Source: Synanceia verrucosa (lineage: Eukaryota > Chordata > Actinopteri > Perciformes > Synanceiidae). From it: a stretch of DNA of 64,000 nucleotides. The DNA is taken from positions 21,276,565 to 21,340,564 of the forward strand of contig CM056559.1 in the NCBI GenBank assembly GCA_029721515.1, read 5' to 3'. Position 1 is the stretch's first letter, and each line of letters begins with the position of its first letter. The position numbers and the translations under genes are program-made. A model generated the notes under the pieces. That model saw only the letters and a program-made list of their open reading frames with translations. It was not told the DNA's origin and did not search any database. Of the stretch, positions 34,701-50,100 are shown one piece after another.

Positions 34701-35394
34701 TGAGCCCTTTAACATTTAGTATTTAATAGACATACAGTATTTTGAAGCTGACACATTTTGGATGTCGGATGCAGAACTCTTGTTTGAGTATTTTGCCTTG
34801 GTACTCCTACTTTTACTGGGGTAAAAGATGTGAGTACTTCCTCCTTCATTGTCAAGGACCGACAGCTATAGTGTTAAAATATTAATCTGTATGTCTCTCT
34901 GTGTTCAGGCTCGTAACAAGCAGAATGGAGAGCTGGCAGCCATCAAGGTCATCAAGATGGAGCCAGGTGAGAAGATTTATCTGAATGTTTAGCCTTTTTG
35001 CCCATAGATGTTCGACCTGTGCACCTGGACAAAGGTAATGAGTAGATTTCTGGCCTGAGTACTGTCTGTACAGGTAAATTTATATTTCAGTTTCATTTTC
35101 TATTTCTACTTTACCACAGTTCAGAGGGAAATATTGCACTTTTTTTCCAAAATATTACCATCTTTACAGACTTTACAGAATTTCATTACAGTTTACTGAG
35201 CTGAACTCATTAGCTGACAGAAAATTAATTCAACAAACTGTTTTGATCGTTTCTCTCATTTTTCACGTGTTTCCTTCCACAGAGGATGATTTTTCTATCA
35301 TCCAGCAGGAAATTGTCATAGTGAAGAGCTGCAAACATCCCAACATAGTGGCTTATTATGGCAGCTACATACGGTGAGCGGTCTGTCTCGGGTG

Positions 35395-35427
<33 letters not shown>

Positions 35428-38400
35428 GTTGTTGTTGTTGTTGTCATGTTCACTCCTCCTCTGTGTGCAGAGCTAATAAACTGTGGATCTGTATGGAGTT
35501 CTGTGGAGGCGGCTCCCTGCAGGATATCTACCATGGTGAGTGACTGACTGTGTGATTATTTCCATTTTATGCTGCCCTCCTCTTCTACTCCACATCTCAG
35601 AGGTAAATATTGCACTTTTTAAACTGCATTTATCTGACAACTTAAGTTACTTTGCAGATTCAGATTAATAAAAAAAATTGTGAATCAGCGATTCAGTTAA
35701 GATGTATTATTGTAAATTAAAATGAGATAAGACAGTTCAGCAATGTAAATTATCTGTCTTCACCAGCTGCAACAGTGATTATTAAATGATTAATAATCCA
35801 GTAATGTATTTTAAGCTATATTATTCTGAAATTGGCCAATCTGCAGAATAAGTATAATTAAGTCTATTTTTGCAATTCTTTTGGGGAAGAAGTGGTTCCT
35901 TTTTTTCTTGACCTTTATATTAGCTCTAAAATGGCATCAATAAAAACCATTAAACATATTTCATTCCATGCAGCTTTAGGCGTTTTTTTGTCTTCAATCT
36001 GAATTTGAATTAGCAGATATCTCTGAAATTAAACTAAATTTAGCATCATATTATGTCTCATTTGCATAATTAAAAATCAAATTTCAGAAAAAAATGTCTT
36101 AAAGTAAGCAATGAACTGGAGTTTTTATGGTTACGCTCACCTGTAGTGTCTCACCTGAACCAGTTTACTTTCCTGACATTGTGTACTTTTGGTTTTTGAC
36201 ACCTTATTGATAATCTTTAGTGTTCATGTTTTGTTTATTCACACTATTTCTCACTATAACTGCTGTACAGCAATTTCCTTCAGGACAAATAAAGTTTTCT
36301 GTTATCTCATAAAACATTATTGTCACTGCTCTCACGGTAAAAACAGGAAGACACTGTGACACAGTTTTACTGGAGAATAGAATTAAATGCTAAATTTAAA
36401 GCTTCGAAACAGCAGCCAACAAACCAGCGAGTGATGATGGTGTAACTGCTTCTACCGCTGGACGTGTATAACAGACAGCACAGTTTGCAGTCATGTTTGT
36501 TAGATCTAGATGTTCTCTCTCTACAAAAAAGCAAAAAGTAAGATTATATAACTTTTATTTATTTGCTGAACATTTATTTTGCCTTGTAAAACACTCACTG
36601 GACATCACACAACCTTAGTAGTGAATGCTTTCTACTGCACAGAACTGTGATGGATTTATATTATTATTATTATGATTATGTTGATTTTTTTTTTTTTTTT
36701 TAATTGAATTGTTCCCCACAGTGACCGGTCCTCTGTTTGAGCCACAGATTGCCTACATCTGCAGGGAGATGCTGCAGGTAAAGCCAAACTAATTATTCAT
36801 TATTCACTGAGGTTTTACTTTTAATTGTCAGAATTAAATAAAATAAATAAAAGTAAAGTATTTTGGTGACAAACTCAGCTGTCAGGCTGGATGCTCACTA
36901 TGTGTGTGTTTGTGTGACCAGGGTCTGGACTACCTGCATGCACAGAAAAAAATCCACAGAGACATCAAGGTGACTTTTATTCCACATTTCAGTTTAGTGT
37001 TTACTTGTTTCTTGTATTTATTTTGATGAAAGCATGTCAGCATAAAGTATTTCAAGATGTCTTTTGCCTGATAACTTTATGATGGAAAAACACTACTAGT
37101 AAATCTACTTAAGTGCACATTCTACTACTTATACTTGACTTAGTATTTCCTTTTTATACAACTTCCTGCTTTTACTCCACTTCAGTTGTTTGAAGTAGAT
37201 GTTGTCATTTTTACTTCACTACATTTGTCTTTTAGTTACTTGACAGTTTTTCATCCTCTTCCTCTCTGTTGATCTCCAGATATGTTAATATTTTTATGTT
37301 CGTGATGAACTGGGTGGTATTCCAGGTAGGAGGTTTAACAAACTCTGAGTCTCTTCCTGAACTCTGAGTTGACTTACCCTGAGATAGGAAACTGATTTTC
37401 CAGTTCCAGAACAGCTGATATGAATTAGTTCAATCAACTCTGAGTATGTTCACCTTGAGTTAAGCGTGTGCACCTACCACAATAAAAAGCCCTCATCAAC
37501 GGAGCCCCGATACCTCAATTCACCATGGCAACCAAAGGCATGATCGACATATTTTACACCTGTAGAATTAGAGGTATACTTAATTGAAACCATAGCACAC
37601 AGGTGAAAAGAAAGTTGTTGTGGTAAATGATTGAGTCTAAAGAAAAATGATACTGTTCAAACAGATATTCATTGGCGAATGATGGCACATCTAAGTGTAA
37701 GGCATTGCATAAAGCATTTCAATTTAATTGAGCCTTGATGTCTGTTGGATTCCCTCCATACGGACACCATGAAAGCTGCTTGAGGCTCAGCAGTGGGAGG
37801 AGACAGAATAAACTCACGGTTTCTGACAGAAAACCTGCCAGTGAGCAGGTTAGGTTCACAGAGTCAGTTGTCATGGTGACTGACTCAGAGTTTTTCTTAC
37901 CTGTCCCTCTGGAACTGAAAACCCAGAGTTTACCTCATTTCAGGGTTAACATACTCAGAGTTTTCACTAAACCTGCTTTCTGGAACACCCACCTGAAGGA
38001 TGAACGAAAAAATAAAATGTTTTAGAGATACTCACAGGACAGCGATGCTGCAAACATGATGATCTCATAGAATATGCATACAAAGCACTCTACAACAATT
38101 GGCCCATCAAATGAACATTCATATCTTAAAGTGCGTGGGTTCATTTAAAGATCACTGAGTGGATAACAGAGAGTCTTTCTATAGAAAGACATTTGTCTGG
38201 TTGAGTGTTCAAATGTCTCTCTCGCCTTCTTCCGTCTCCAGGGTGCCAACGTCCTCCTCAACGACCAGGGTGAGGTCAGACTGGGTAGGTGGATGTTTGC
38301 ACCGTCTGTTCTGCACTGAACCGCCATGGTTAAGATGAGTCACTCGCTGCATGAGTGACGGCTCAATGAACACGACTCTGCTGTCTTTAATTTATTCTGG

Positions 38401-39515
38401 TGGTCTGCATCCACTCACAAGCTTTTCCTGATATGATTTTCCCATGAACACACCAGGCGAGTTAAAAACACAACCATTATTAAAATGTATTGGAAAAAAA
38501 TATTAAAACCTTAAAAAAGGGTTTTTGCTCTGGAAATAAAATTACACAAACATACAGACTGTTAGATTAGTGCCTTCATTTTTTTTATATAAAATTAAAT
38601 GAGTGGCTGTTATTCATATTTTTTGTATCCTCTGTTGCGTAGCTGACTTTGGGATCTCGGCTCAGATCACTGCTACTCTGGCCCGGCGGATGTCCTTCAT
38701 CGGGACGCCATATTGGTGAGGTCAAAACCCACAGATCAGCTGCAACTTTGAATGTAACACCTCCCGAAAAATAACCTGGATCAGAACATTTAGGGAGAAA
38801 ATAAGTACAGGTGTGGCTGCAGGGTGACACGATTCATCATGAGCTTCCTAGGCTTTCACTTCTTGCTGTCTTTATGTAACTGTAGATCCACTCTGCACAG
38901 TCTGAACCAACATCTCGGGCTGCTGTTCATCTCTTGTCATTCAGGATGGCTCCAGAGGTGGCAGCAGTGGAGATTAAAGGTGGCTACAATGAACTCTGTG
39001 ACATCTGGTCTGTTGGTATCACAGCTATCGAGCTGGCAGAGCTGCAGCCGCCAATGTTTGATGTCCACCCACTGCGGTAAATTCACACTAAAGAAGCTCA
39101 CATAGCTGAGCGTTTACACCTTTTACTTGATCGTTTCCATTTCGTGTGACTTTCCACTCCACTACATCACAGATGTATTTTATTTTTATATTTTATAGGT
39201 TATTACTACACAGTATGATTTCTTTCATTTGGTTTGTTTATTTGCACATTTGTACGTTGTTTATTCTTATTTTAATATTATATTATGTTATATTATTTTT
39301 ATTTTTTATTATTTATTTATCTTATCTTATCTTATCTTTTCTTATCTTATCTACAGAGATACAAACACACAAATATTCTCATTGCCTTTTTTTCTCTGCA
39401 GAGTCCTGTTCCTCATGTCCAAGAGCGGCTACCAGCCTCCAAAACTGAAGGACAAATCTAAATGGTAAAACAAAACCTCATTCTTATATTTATTTTTGGT
39501 TGGTTTGGTGTTGTG

Positions 39516-39553
<38 letters not shown>

Positions 39554-41116
39554 TTACAATAATGTGTGTATACCGTACGTATTTATAGATCACATGTGTC
39601 TCCTGTCTTAAGGTCCTCCATGTTTTATAACTTTGTGAAGGCCATGTTGGTGAGGAACCCGAAGAAAAGACCCAGCGCCTCCAAGATGCTTTCAGTCAGT
39701 ACTGCTCACCTTCTGTGCTCCAGTTTTTTATCAGTTATGCAGTGAATTAACTATTAACTATTAACTATTATTCACTATTGTGAACACGAAGACAAGCTGG
39801 CCATTGAAGAGGTTAAATACAAATTATACTGTAGCATCTTCTTGTGTGATTTTAAAAATGTAGGCCTCCCTCTTATCTGTCAACATTCAACGCGCCCTCA
39901 TTGCTGCTTGTCACTTACTGCCTTACTTATAACATATTCTGTTTTTAAATCATGGCTTGTGAGTGACTCACTGTTTCTCTTGTCTCCACACTGTCCCCCC
40001 TCTGCAGAATGTATTTCTGACCCAACAGTGCCTGAACCAGGAGCTGACCCTGGACCTGCTGGAGAAGTATCGACACCCTGAGAAACTGAAGTCCTGCATG
40101 GTGACGGAGGATGACGAGATGGAGGTCTGAACTGGATTCTTTTTTTCACAGTCGGGCCAATCACTCCTTCATTTATTCATTATAGATGAAACATTTAGGT
40201 ATTCAAAAAATGTCAATACATTACTTTTTGTGAGTGTAATTCAACATGCACTTGAAATTGGTGGTCATGGTTTCAGTCACGACCCTGGTAGCATGAACCA
40301 CATGTTGCCTTGTTGATTGAAGGTGGTGCAGCCTGGATCTCTGAAGAGGATCCAGTCCATCAACAAACACAACCAGGCAGAGAGGACCAACTCTGACATC
40401 AGCTGTAAGAAAAAGCTTATTACATTGAACACATCAGCCAGTTTTAAATACGTCTATGGTTTCATAACATGTACAGTAAATAAGCTAAATTAAAAATAAT
40501 TGATAACCGTTGACTCATTAAGATGTTTCAAAAATTCTGTGCTAGCAACAATTTATTTTTCAAGTCAACTGAAAATAAAAACAAAAATATGTGTATGTAT
40601 AAAATATATTAGTGGTGGAAGAAGTACTCAGATCTTTTACTTTAAGTTGTAATTTCAAAGATTTTCTACCTCTAGATTATTTCATAATATGGTTTTTAGT
40701 CATTGATGCATTTATGTGCTGGTAAGGACTTATTGGGTAGCTTGTGAATTCCCCCTTGTGTATCTATAATAATAGTATAATCTATAATAATAATCATCCA
40801 CATTCAGTATTTGTTTATATTTCATATTTTTAATTTGAATCTACAAACAAAGTACAATATTTATGAGATTAGTAAAAGTTTAAAGTAGCATAAAATTAAA
40901 AAGTAACTCAAAATTGTTCCAATGTATAGTAAGTCAATGCACTTTCCATCACTACAATACACAGTGCATGAATGTACAGGACATGATACATAAGAAAATC
41001 AATCTCATAATACAAAAAAGTATTTGTGTTTAAAGCCTTTTGAAGAAAAAGGATGCTTCACCTGTGCTAACTTGCTTTTCTTCACTGTCCTTCTGTTCCG
41101 TAGTTCTAATTTAATG

Positions 41117-41153
<37 letters not shown>

Positions 41154-44100
41154 ACTTTTATTCTACATTTATTCAAGTTTCTCTAGATAAATGAAATGAA
41201 ACATCATTATTTTTAAATTGTTTTGGTTGTGTCTCAGTGGAACAGATTTATACTCGGAGGCCTGTGAAGAAAGAATCACCAAATACAACAGTAAGTTTAT
41301 GAAACATGTGATTAGTACTATAGTAGTACTTCTTAGACATACTATACATCCAAGCATTATACTCAGGCATCATGCATACTTTTGTGTCTATGTTCAAAGA
41401 AATGCACCCAATTTGGTATGTTCAGTATGAATGAAAGAACTGTACACTGTACACACCATGTGCACCATATTTACTTTACACACTTACAACTCACTACACA
41501 TTTGTATCTATATAAATAAAAATAATTCCAAAATGCTCACTACATAATACATACAATACAATACATATGGAAACATAGAAATTGCAAATGCATACCAAGA
41601 TAAAAACATGTACTGTATTTGTATAAGTATGACTACGTACTGTAAATCTACATGCAAATACAATGTACTGTGTACATGTACTGTATGTGCAGAGCATTTT
41701 TATGAATATACAAACACTGATACATACAGTATAGTACACACATGATTGCATCATATTATATACTTTACATACTTACTACCTATACGTGGTTATATGTACA
41801 ATGTACTGTATAAGAAGTATACAGTACATACATAAATACATCTGAGCTCATACATACCTACAAATACACATAAAAAGCTTGTACTGTATATGTATTTGTA
41901 TGATCGTGTACTACATACTAAGTAGTACTGCAAAGTAAATTTATAATCCATTATTTATTGTATAATCTATTATGTTCACAATCTGTAAGGATTTAACATA
42001 TTATATTCCTGATGTACATTGTAATATTTATCACGAAGCAAGACAATAAAAAACTTTATTCAACACAACAAATAGATGGTTGGGTTCCTGTTGTTTCCAG
42101 TGTCTCCCTCTAACTTTGTGTCATAATTCTCCATAGTTTATACTAAATAATAGTTTATAGTTTAGTTTGTATTTGTAATAGTTTATAGCCACCTTTTTAT
42201 AAATATTGGTCGTTTACTGTTTTACAGTTAAGGCCGTCACTGGTGTCCACCGGCAGTAGCAAGAGTCCAGAGAGGTAAACGACAGATCACAGCTGGATTT
42301 AAAACATTACATTTCACATTCAAATACTGAAGCTCTGTTTTCTCTCTTAGGGATGAGGACACAGACTCAGAAGATGACTACGATGATGTGGATATGTAAG
42401 AAAACATCAAAACCATGTGTCACAAAATACCACATTATATTAGTGATACTGCAGTAGACTGCAAGTGTTTGATAATGTGGGGAGTTAAATACATAACAGA
42501 AGGTCAAATGAGAAACGTCCAGTGGTGGAAGAAGTACTCAGAGTCAGTGCTACATTTACTGAAGTAAAACTATAATATTGCTAGTTTTATTTCAGTACTA
42601 CATTTACTGGAATAATACTGCAGTATTACAGTATAGAAATTCAAGTGTTTTAAGATCATGCTGACATAAAAGTATTTGCATCAAAATGTACTTGTGACTA
42701 TGCATTACATTACTGGATTATAGTTATGTATACATTCATGTGTTTATCACACTAAGATGGAGCTATTTTTAATTATTTTATATCCTGCTGAATAAGTTAA
42801 TCTACAATGATGCATTGTTATTTTTTGGTAGATATTTTGTATTATTAATCTGAATCTGCAAAATAACTAAAGCTTTAAGATAAATGTAGTGGAGTAAAAT
42901 GTGCCATATAATATGAGTATTGAGTACTGTGTACAGTACTTTCTAGTAAATTCCACCACTGAAAATATACCTTTCTCTTTTTATACAGTAATTTAATTGA
43001 TTGCTTTGACATTATCTCTCTTTGTTTTGTCCTCCTCAGCCCTACGATGCAAGGCACCAGGTTTGTCTAAATAAACACAACCTTGCATTATGTGATTAAA
43101 AATGTATTAATATGAATTAGTATCATTTAAACACCAGACTGACCCAGCTCTCTCTGTCAACAGTCTCATAATGCCAGCTGATGAAACTCCCCCTCCACTT
43201 CCTCCAAAGGTGATTATTGACAAGTTTCTCTGCGTGAGGCGTGTTTTATTATGGGACAGGCATGCGTATTCAAAGACAAAGCTATAAATATTTACACATC
43301 AATAAATTATTAGATTTTAAAACATGTATTGCTTGTTAAGGTATTGCGTGTAAAGGCTGAAATTTAAAATGTAAGGTCTTCCTACGTGAATTTTCATTTC
43401 ATTTTCATCATAATTTTTCACACAACTTTTTGCATTTCTACTGTTTTAGTATAAATATGTTGGTAGAAGAAGTTTTCAGATTTACTTCAGTAAAAGTACA
43501 AATACTCTATTACAATTGAAAGTGCTGCATTCAAAGCCTGTCTTATGTAAAAGTATTGCTAGCAGGATGTACTTACAGCATTAAAAGTGAAGGTATAGTA
43601 CTGGTCCCTGCTCTGGCATTTTTTGTATGCAATATTTAATTTTATGTTGTTTGATGCTTCTACTTTAGCTACATCTAAGAGCCAAATATTCAGTCCACTG
43701 CTTTTGTTTTACAGCTTTATTTGTGATGCAGATTCAGATTTATAATACAAAAGACAAATCTAATATATATTATTCTGCTTACTAAGTGTGTTTACTCTCA
43801 GCACTTTACTGTGTGTGCATTTTGAATGCCTGTTATTTGAGTATGATTTTGAGTGCAGGACTTTGTTTTTTCACTTTAACACTGCTAGTTTTTTCTTGAG
43901 TCATGCATTTTTGACACCTGATCTGATGATAACTTCACATATTGTCACCCTGTTAAAATAATGTCTTTTTTTCAAGTTTTGTGGAAAACAAAAAAAACTG
44001 GTGGCCAGCATTATCAAGAGATGATTTAAACCAAAAATTAATTTTCATCAAAAAAAGACTTAGGCCATTATTTTAATAGAGTGACGATATGGTAATCTGT

Positions 44101-47100
44101 TTTGGATGGCAGATGGCAAAAGAGGCAGTTTGCACACTTAGATGGTGACACTCAACATGTTGGTGTGTTTCTGTGTGCAGCCCAAGGCTCGGACCAGCTC
44201 AGAGGAAAGCATGGCTGGAGAAGAGGAGCGGTCCAGGAAGCCCTGTTCTCTGTATGCCCCATCCCCTCTCATCAGGACCTCCAGTGGGACTCAGGTCCGG
44301 CCGACACCGAAACCACGATCCTCACGGCACTCAGGTGAGCTGCAGTACATGAGATGTGATGTAGAGCAGTACCCTCTCGTTGTGTTACAAATAATAAACA
44401 TTGAAGAATACCGTTTTAATCCTCCTTCTGGTCAGTGAAAACAACTTATTTCCAATTCTGGTGATTTTTTATTGTTTTCTGATAAACTGAAGGATGAATT
44501 GACAGGGACCATTTTAATCTTTTTTTTCATTGTCACTGTTTCCAAAAAAGCAGGCACTTAAAAATACTCTGGATAAATATCAAAATAAATATCCAATGTT
44601 GGAGGTCTTATGGAATTTTATTATGCCCTCTGAACTCCTGAAACATGATCATTGTTTTACTATGCACTTTCTACACTCAAAAAAAACATTTGTTGTACAC
44701 TGAACAGGCATAAAACTATGACCACCTGCCTAATATTGTGATGGTCCCCCTTTTTTAAGCTAAAAACTCAAATCCTGACCTGACTTGAACATTTTTTTAA
44801 CATCAAGTCTGAGGACAAAATGTTAATTTGTTGCCTCATAATGAAGAGATATTCAGTGTCATTCACTTCACCTGTCAGTGGTCATGGTGTTATGCTGATC
44901 AGTGTCCTTATCCTTCGTATTTCCAAAACCCAGACTAACACTCTAAATCCAATATTGAAGAATGTGTTTTGTTAAGCAGGACGTTCATTTGTCAGATTTC
45001 ATCCTCACATCCTCTCACACAAGAGTCTACAAACAAATCTTACCATTAACTAGACAACAACAGAAAACACATGACTGTGCCCTTTTCCATGAATGCAGTG
45101 ATAATACACACTTTGTTATCATATGTTTATGTGTGTTTATATTTATGTTTATGTGTGTGATCCAGATCCTGCGTCCTCCTCTGTCCATTTGGCTGACCAC
45201 CCAGCAGAGCTCCTTCCTCCTGAGCTCCCTCCTAAAGGCATACGCAGGCTACGACCCCCATCAAAGGTGGAGTAGAAAACTATCAGTGTACACCAGCAGA
45301 GAAATACTACCACATATATTTACTCAAGTAACTGAGTACACATTTGAGGTACTTCACTTAAGACTTTTTGTCAAAGGGAAATTATGTTCTACTTACTCCA
45401 CTACAAATGACAGCTTCAAGAACTTTACATACAATACATAAAATAAGTTTTTTTTTCATAAATGCAACTTTTTTCTATGTACTGTTAATTGACTAATTAA
45501 TTTGTCAAGTGACAGATAATTCTTGTAATCAAATTCCGGCTTCTCGAATGTGAGAATGTGCTGTTTTTCTTTAAATAATGTTCTTTGTGTTAATGAATTA
45601 GTGTATTCTTAAAGTCAGGACAAAACAAACATTGCGACAGCAATTCTCACTATTTTCACTGTTTTTAGGAACCAAACAATCAATCCATTACTGCAGAAAA
45701 ATATCAGCAGATGAATCCATAATGTAAACAATCATCAGTCCCTTAACTCTGCTTTTAAAGTCATGCATGAGTAATAATAATCTATTAATACAGTTTTTAC
45801 ACTTTCAGTACATTTTCCTGATCATACCTACTGACCTTTACTGAAGTCACATTTTGTGTGGAAATGATTTAGATTTAACCAAGCTAGTTTTTGGGTTGTC
45901 GTCCACACCTTCTGTCCTTCTCACTCTTTTCCTTTCTGTTGTCAGGAGTGTGTCAACCCTGTCATGAAGAAACCACCGGTGAGTTTCTCTTGTTTCTTCT
46001 CCCTTCAGAGGATCTGAGATCTTTTTATCACATGTGGAGACAAACTATCCACAAATCAAACTCAGCAGGATACATATTTATTATAATATGGAAGATTGTG
46101 ATGTTTGAAAAATTAAAAAAAGTCCAGCAGAGCAGACTGAAGTAAGTTCAATATTTTTTTAACACTAAACTCTAATATTATTATTATGTTTATCTTTAAA
46201 TTGTGTTTTTTTTACTACATTCCACACACACATGGTCATCGGTTAGTCTACCATACTGCTAATATAGACTTAGTTCTGTTAATTGTTATTTTTGTCTTTG
46301 ATTACTCTTGTACAGTTTCTATTGTTTATCCAATTTATATACCTCTTTAATCAAACATAATAATGTCACAATGGGAACTTCAATTTCAGCTGGGGGAAAC
46401 ATGTTTTATACCTCTTGTGTATACAGTAAAATAATAAGAATAATAATTCATCAGTTTTATATAGGGCTTCTATATGCGTATTTGCATGCACCCTTTGTTA
46501 ACACCTCATTTTAAGTTATATATATTCTAATTTTTCTGCTCACTTCACGAAGGTTCTCGCTATCACCCCCATCGGCTCAGTCTGGGCAGTTTGAATACAT
46601 TCACCATAACATGGGTAATAATTAATAAAAAAAAATAATAATAATTTTAGGTTTGGCTGATTTCACCACAGAGATGCAAATGATGTGTGTAATGAGGTTT
46701 ATCCAACCTGCAAAGTGAGGTTGACAGTTCTTTTCTCCGTCATATAATTTACCCCTTTAGTCTCAGAAATTCAGAGTATTTTCTCAGAATAGTACGCCCC
46801 TCCCCAACTTCATGATAATTATTAATGTATTAGTATATCTACATTATTGACACACAAATGATCACATCCATTCACTCTGTCTATGTCTATGTTAATATGC
46901 GTGTAAAACAAGTGTGCTATACTTACTATAGTCAGGAATATAAGTTAACATGTCGTCCAAAAGCTTCCATTTAAAGACATAATTGCACATAATCACGTTT
47001 TCAGTGTATGCATGCTCTGCATAAGTTTTAAATCTAAATGTGACTACTTTGTTGACATTTGGTCTTTAAAAGGGATTTTGTAGGAGTTTGGTTTGTGTTT

Positions 47101-50100
47101 TTTATGGATAAAGAAAATAAACCTTTCTCTTCTCTCCCCTCTTCAGGTCTTCTTTAAAAAGATCTTCCATGGTTGCCCTCTTAAAATAAACTGTTCCACG
47201 ACCTGGGAAAACCCAACTACCAAAGGTTGCATCTTCCATGGAATAAAGCTGCTTTCTGCCGTCTTAACAAACGTGTTTTCAGTGTCTGACCAGCATGTTT
47301 CCTCTCCCTCCTCCTCAGACCAGCATCTGATCCTGGGGGCGGAGGAAGGCATCTACACCCTGAACCTGAACAGCTCAGAGGCCACAATGGAGCTGGTGTG
47401 ACTTTTATTATCTAGTTTATACTGAGAGAAACATGCATGTGTTTATCATATATGGGCTGTTCCTTAAAATGATGAACTTTGATGTGTCACATCATGTTTG
47501 AGTTTCTATTGGCACAATATGCTTGTTTTATTGGTGTAAATAGTGACAGGAACTCACTTTGAGTATCACTCAGTCTCTCAATCAGTCAGAATGAATAACC
47601 TCTTTAAAAGCCTCATGATCAGCTGGAAAATACACTGTCACAAAACTGAAAACACCAAGCAAATCATTTAGGGATTCGTAGTTGTCATTTGATGATCTAA
47701 CAGAAAATAATGCATTTCTGTAGATAAAACCAGGCAACAGCTCAAATTAACACAGCATATAGCAGTGGGGTTTGCCATTTATGCAAACACAAAGATTCTT
47801 AGTTTATGTGTCACTAAAGCAGCTCGGTGCCGGTTTCTATAGTAACTAAAGAAACTAACATACTTATTTTATATTTCACTCCTGTCAATAGATCTCCCTA
47901 AATGCCACAGTACATACTGTTCATTTAAACATCTACAACAGTAAAATGCAACACAGACATTAATTAATTGTTAAACATCATTTATAATAAGTAAGTCTGA
48001 CAGGGAACAGTTACTCTTCTGACAGATTGACCGAATGGATGGATGTCTTCTTTTTCTTTCAGTTGTATCCAGGGAAGTGCACCTGGGTCTACACCATTAG
48101 TAATGTCCTCATGTCTGTATCAGGTAAATTAAGTAAGAATTGGATACTCATTTAGCTGTGTGGCTCTTAGTGTAAGGAACATATTGAAGATTGTAGTTGG
48201 CTTTGTCAGAAATTATTTCATTGACTGGACAGAATAATCAGTGGCCAGAATAATTTAGCAAAAGAGAAAGTGGCTTAACTCATCCTTTATTTTCATTCAT
48301 CCATCATATTATTCATTCAACAGTTCAATTTCAGTTATTTCCTGTCATTCCTGAACAAAAAATGTGTTTTAGTGGTTGTTTGTTATTCTTGATTAATTTC
48401 TGACTTCTCAGTGAAGTCCAGTGTTCTGGCTCAAATTTGGGTCTAAAAGGTGAATTCAGTTTAAATTCTTCACTCCTGCTCAAAATGGTGAAGAGTAGTG
48501 AACTCAGTGAGAAAGAAAGTGAATGAAATGATGCTGGAGATAAACAGGGCAAGTGGTCTAATAATTCAAACTGCATCTGATTGTGTTCACAGGTAAATCG
48601 TCGCAGCTTCACTCCCATTTACTGAAGGAGTTGTACGAACAGGCTCGGAAAGACCAGAGGATGGTTTCCTTGCCGACTCACAGACTGTTACCCAGGTAAC
48701 ACAGGACACTCTCTCTCTCTCTCTCTTCTGTTTGATAAGCAAAGTTTTGTCTCAAAAAATCACCTTGTTCAGTGAACATTGTTTTGCCTTTAGGAAATGT
48801 GCAGTGACGTTTAAAATACCTGATACCAAAGGCTGCCGGACCTGCTCAGTGGGTAAGACAGAAAACTGAGCAGAAATCATGTTTGACAGTTTATATGTGA
48901 ACAGAAACAGCTTTTGTTTTATTGCATTTGGGCGTTAAATAATTTCCTTCCTAATAATGGTGTTTGTTCACGCATGATCTGATATCACCAAGTAATTAAC
49001 AGTCCTGGACAACTAGCACAATAGTTCTGGACCACTAACCCTAAAAAAAACTGTAAAACCTGTAAAAACTTTGACATTTGTCCAGGACTGTTAAGTACTT
49101 GGTGATATCAGATCATCCTGTGTTCGGATGCATTTGGATGGATTTGGACTTTGGGTGCTTCCCTTTAACCCTTTACCGTTTAAATTAGTCCTTTTTCAAT
49201 TGAATTATTTAGTTTGATGATTTAAACTACTGTGTTTTCTCAAACAAACTCATCAAATACAGATGCTTGGTCAGTGGTCCTCGGCGTCCCACACAAACGC
49301 ACAGATTTCAGACAGATATACGGCTGCGTTTCATTTTCTTTTAACTTGAAACCATATACTTCATACTAAAATGTGACCTCAAACAAAGAAACAAAGTCTT
49401 GTCTCTAATATAATCCTGCTTCAGTTAAAGGCCTGCTTCCCTGTACAGTAGACTGAGGTGTTTGTGTCCTGCAGCAGGTAACCAGCAGAGAGGCTGTGTG
49501 TTCCTGTGCTGTGGTCTGGAGTCCAGTGTGGTGCTGCTGCAGTGGTATGAGCCCATGCACAAGTTCATGCTCATTAAGGTATGTGTAGTAAAAGTGGCAT
49601 TGTTTCTCCTCTTAATATTGCAAAATGATAGAGGTTGAAAACCTCTAATCTTTCCAATATATTCAGGTGTATTTCACACAGGGGTGGTATGTAAGTAAGT
49701 CCATTTAGTCAGGTACCATACTTAAGGGACTTCCATTTTGTGCATATTTCCACTTAACTACATCTCCGAAGTAAATATTTATTCATCAATTTACCAGTAA
49801 ATATTTCACAAACAAAACTTATGGTCAGTTTGAAATATGAATAAACTACCAAAAGTATATGAAGTTATTAAAATGAGCTCCTCTGTGAAAGAGAAGAGAA
49901 GAGTAATTTCCTTTTATGTTATTAATTAATGTTATTAATCTCAAAGGAAATTACTGTGCAAAATGTGCATAACAATATTAAAGTAGTACTTATATTTTAA
50001 TACTTCATCAATAGTGATTCAGAAATACAGCAGTATAATACTGAAAGTTGCCACCTCACATTTTGTTTACTTTTACCTTTTGGTACATTAAGTAAATTGC

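Larger units (their letters stand above)
20460..34908. other. map4k1: map4k1 intron 1 (14.4 kb), repeat-rich
   Basis: The intron separates the Gly-loop exon from the exon carrying the catalytic lysine. The donor is a weaker aag|GTCAGA. Content: tactcaag-type teleost repeat at about 20700-21070 and 22460-23150, a hairpin at 21921-21959, hAT relics at 23886-25370 and 28062, microsatellites at 28632-28718 and 33339-33366, a LINE-like tail at 29950-30185, a nested palindrome at 30679-30726, a Tc1-like element at 31637-32720 and two copies of a dispersed repeat at 32797-33025 and 34305-34560. No extra gene on either strand could be supported. Confidence 0.8.

Noticed and set aside
47093..47401. 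Single 102-codon frame spanning two map4k1 exons
   Set aside because: It reads through the intron between exons 22 and 23 (47226-47318), which happens to be open. Homology to MAP4K1 (NPTTKDQHLILGAEEGIY) requires splicing it out.
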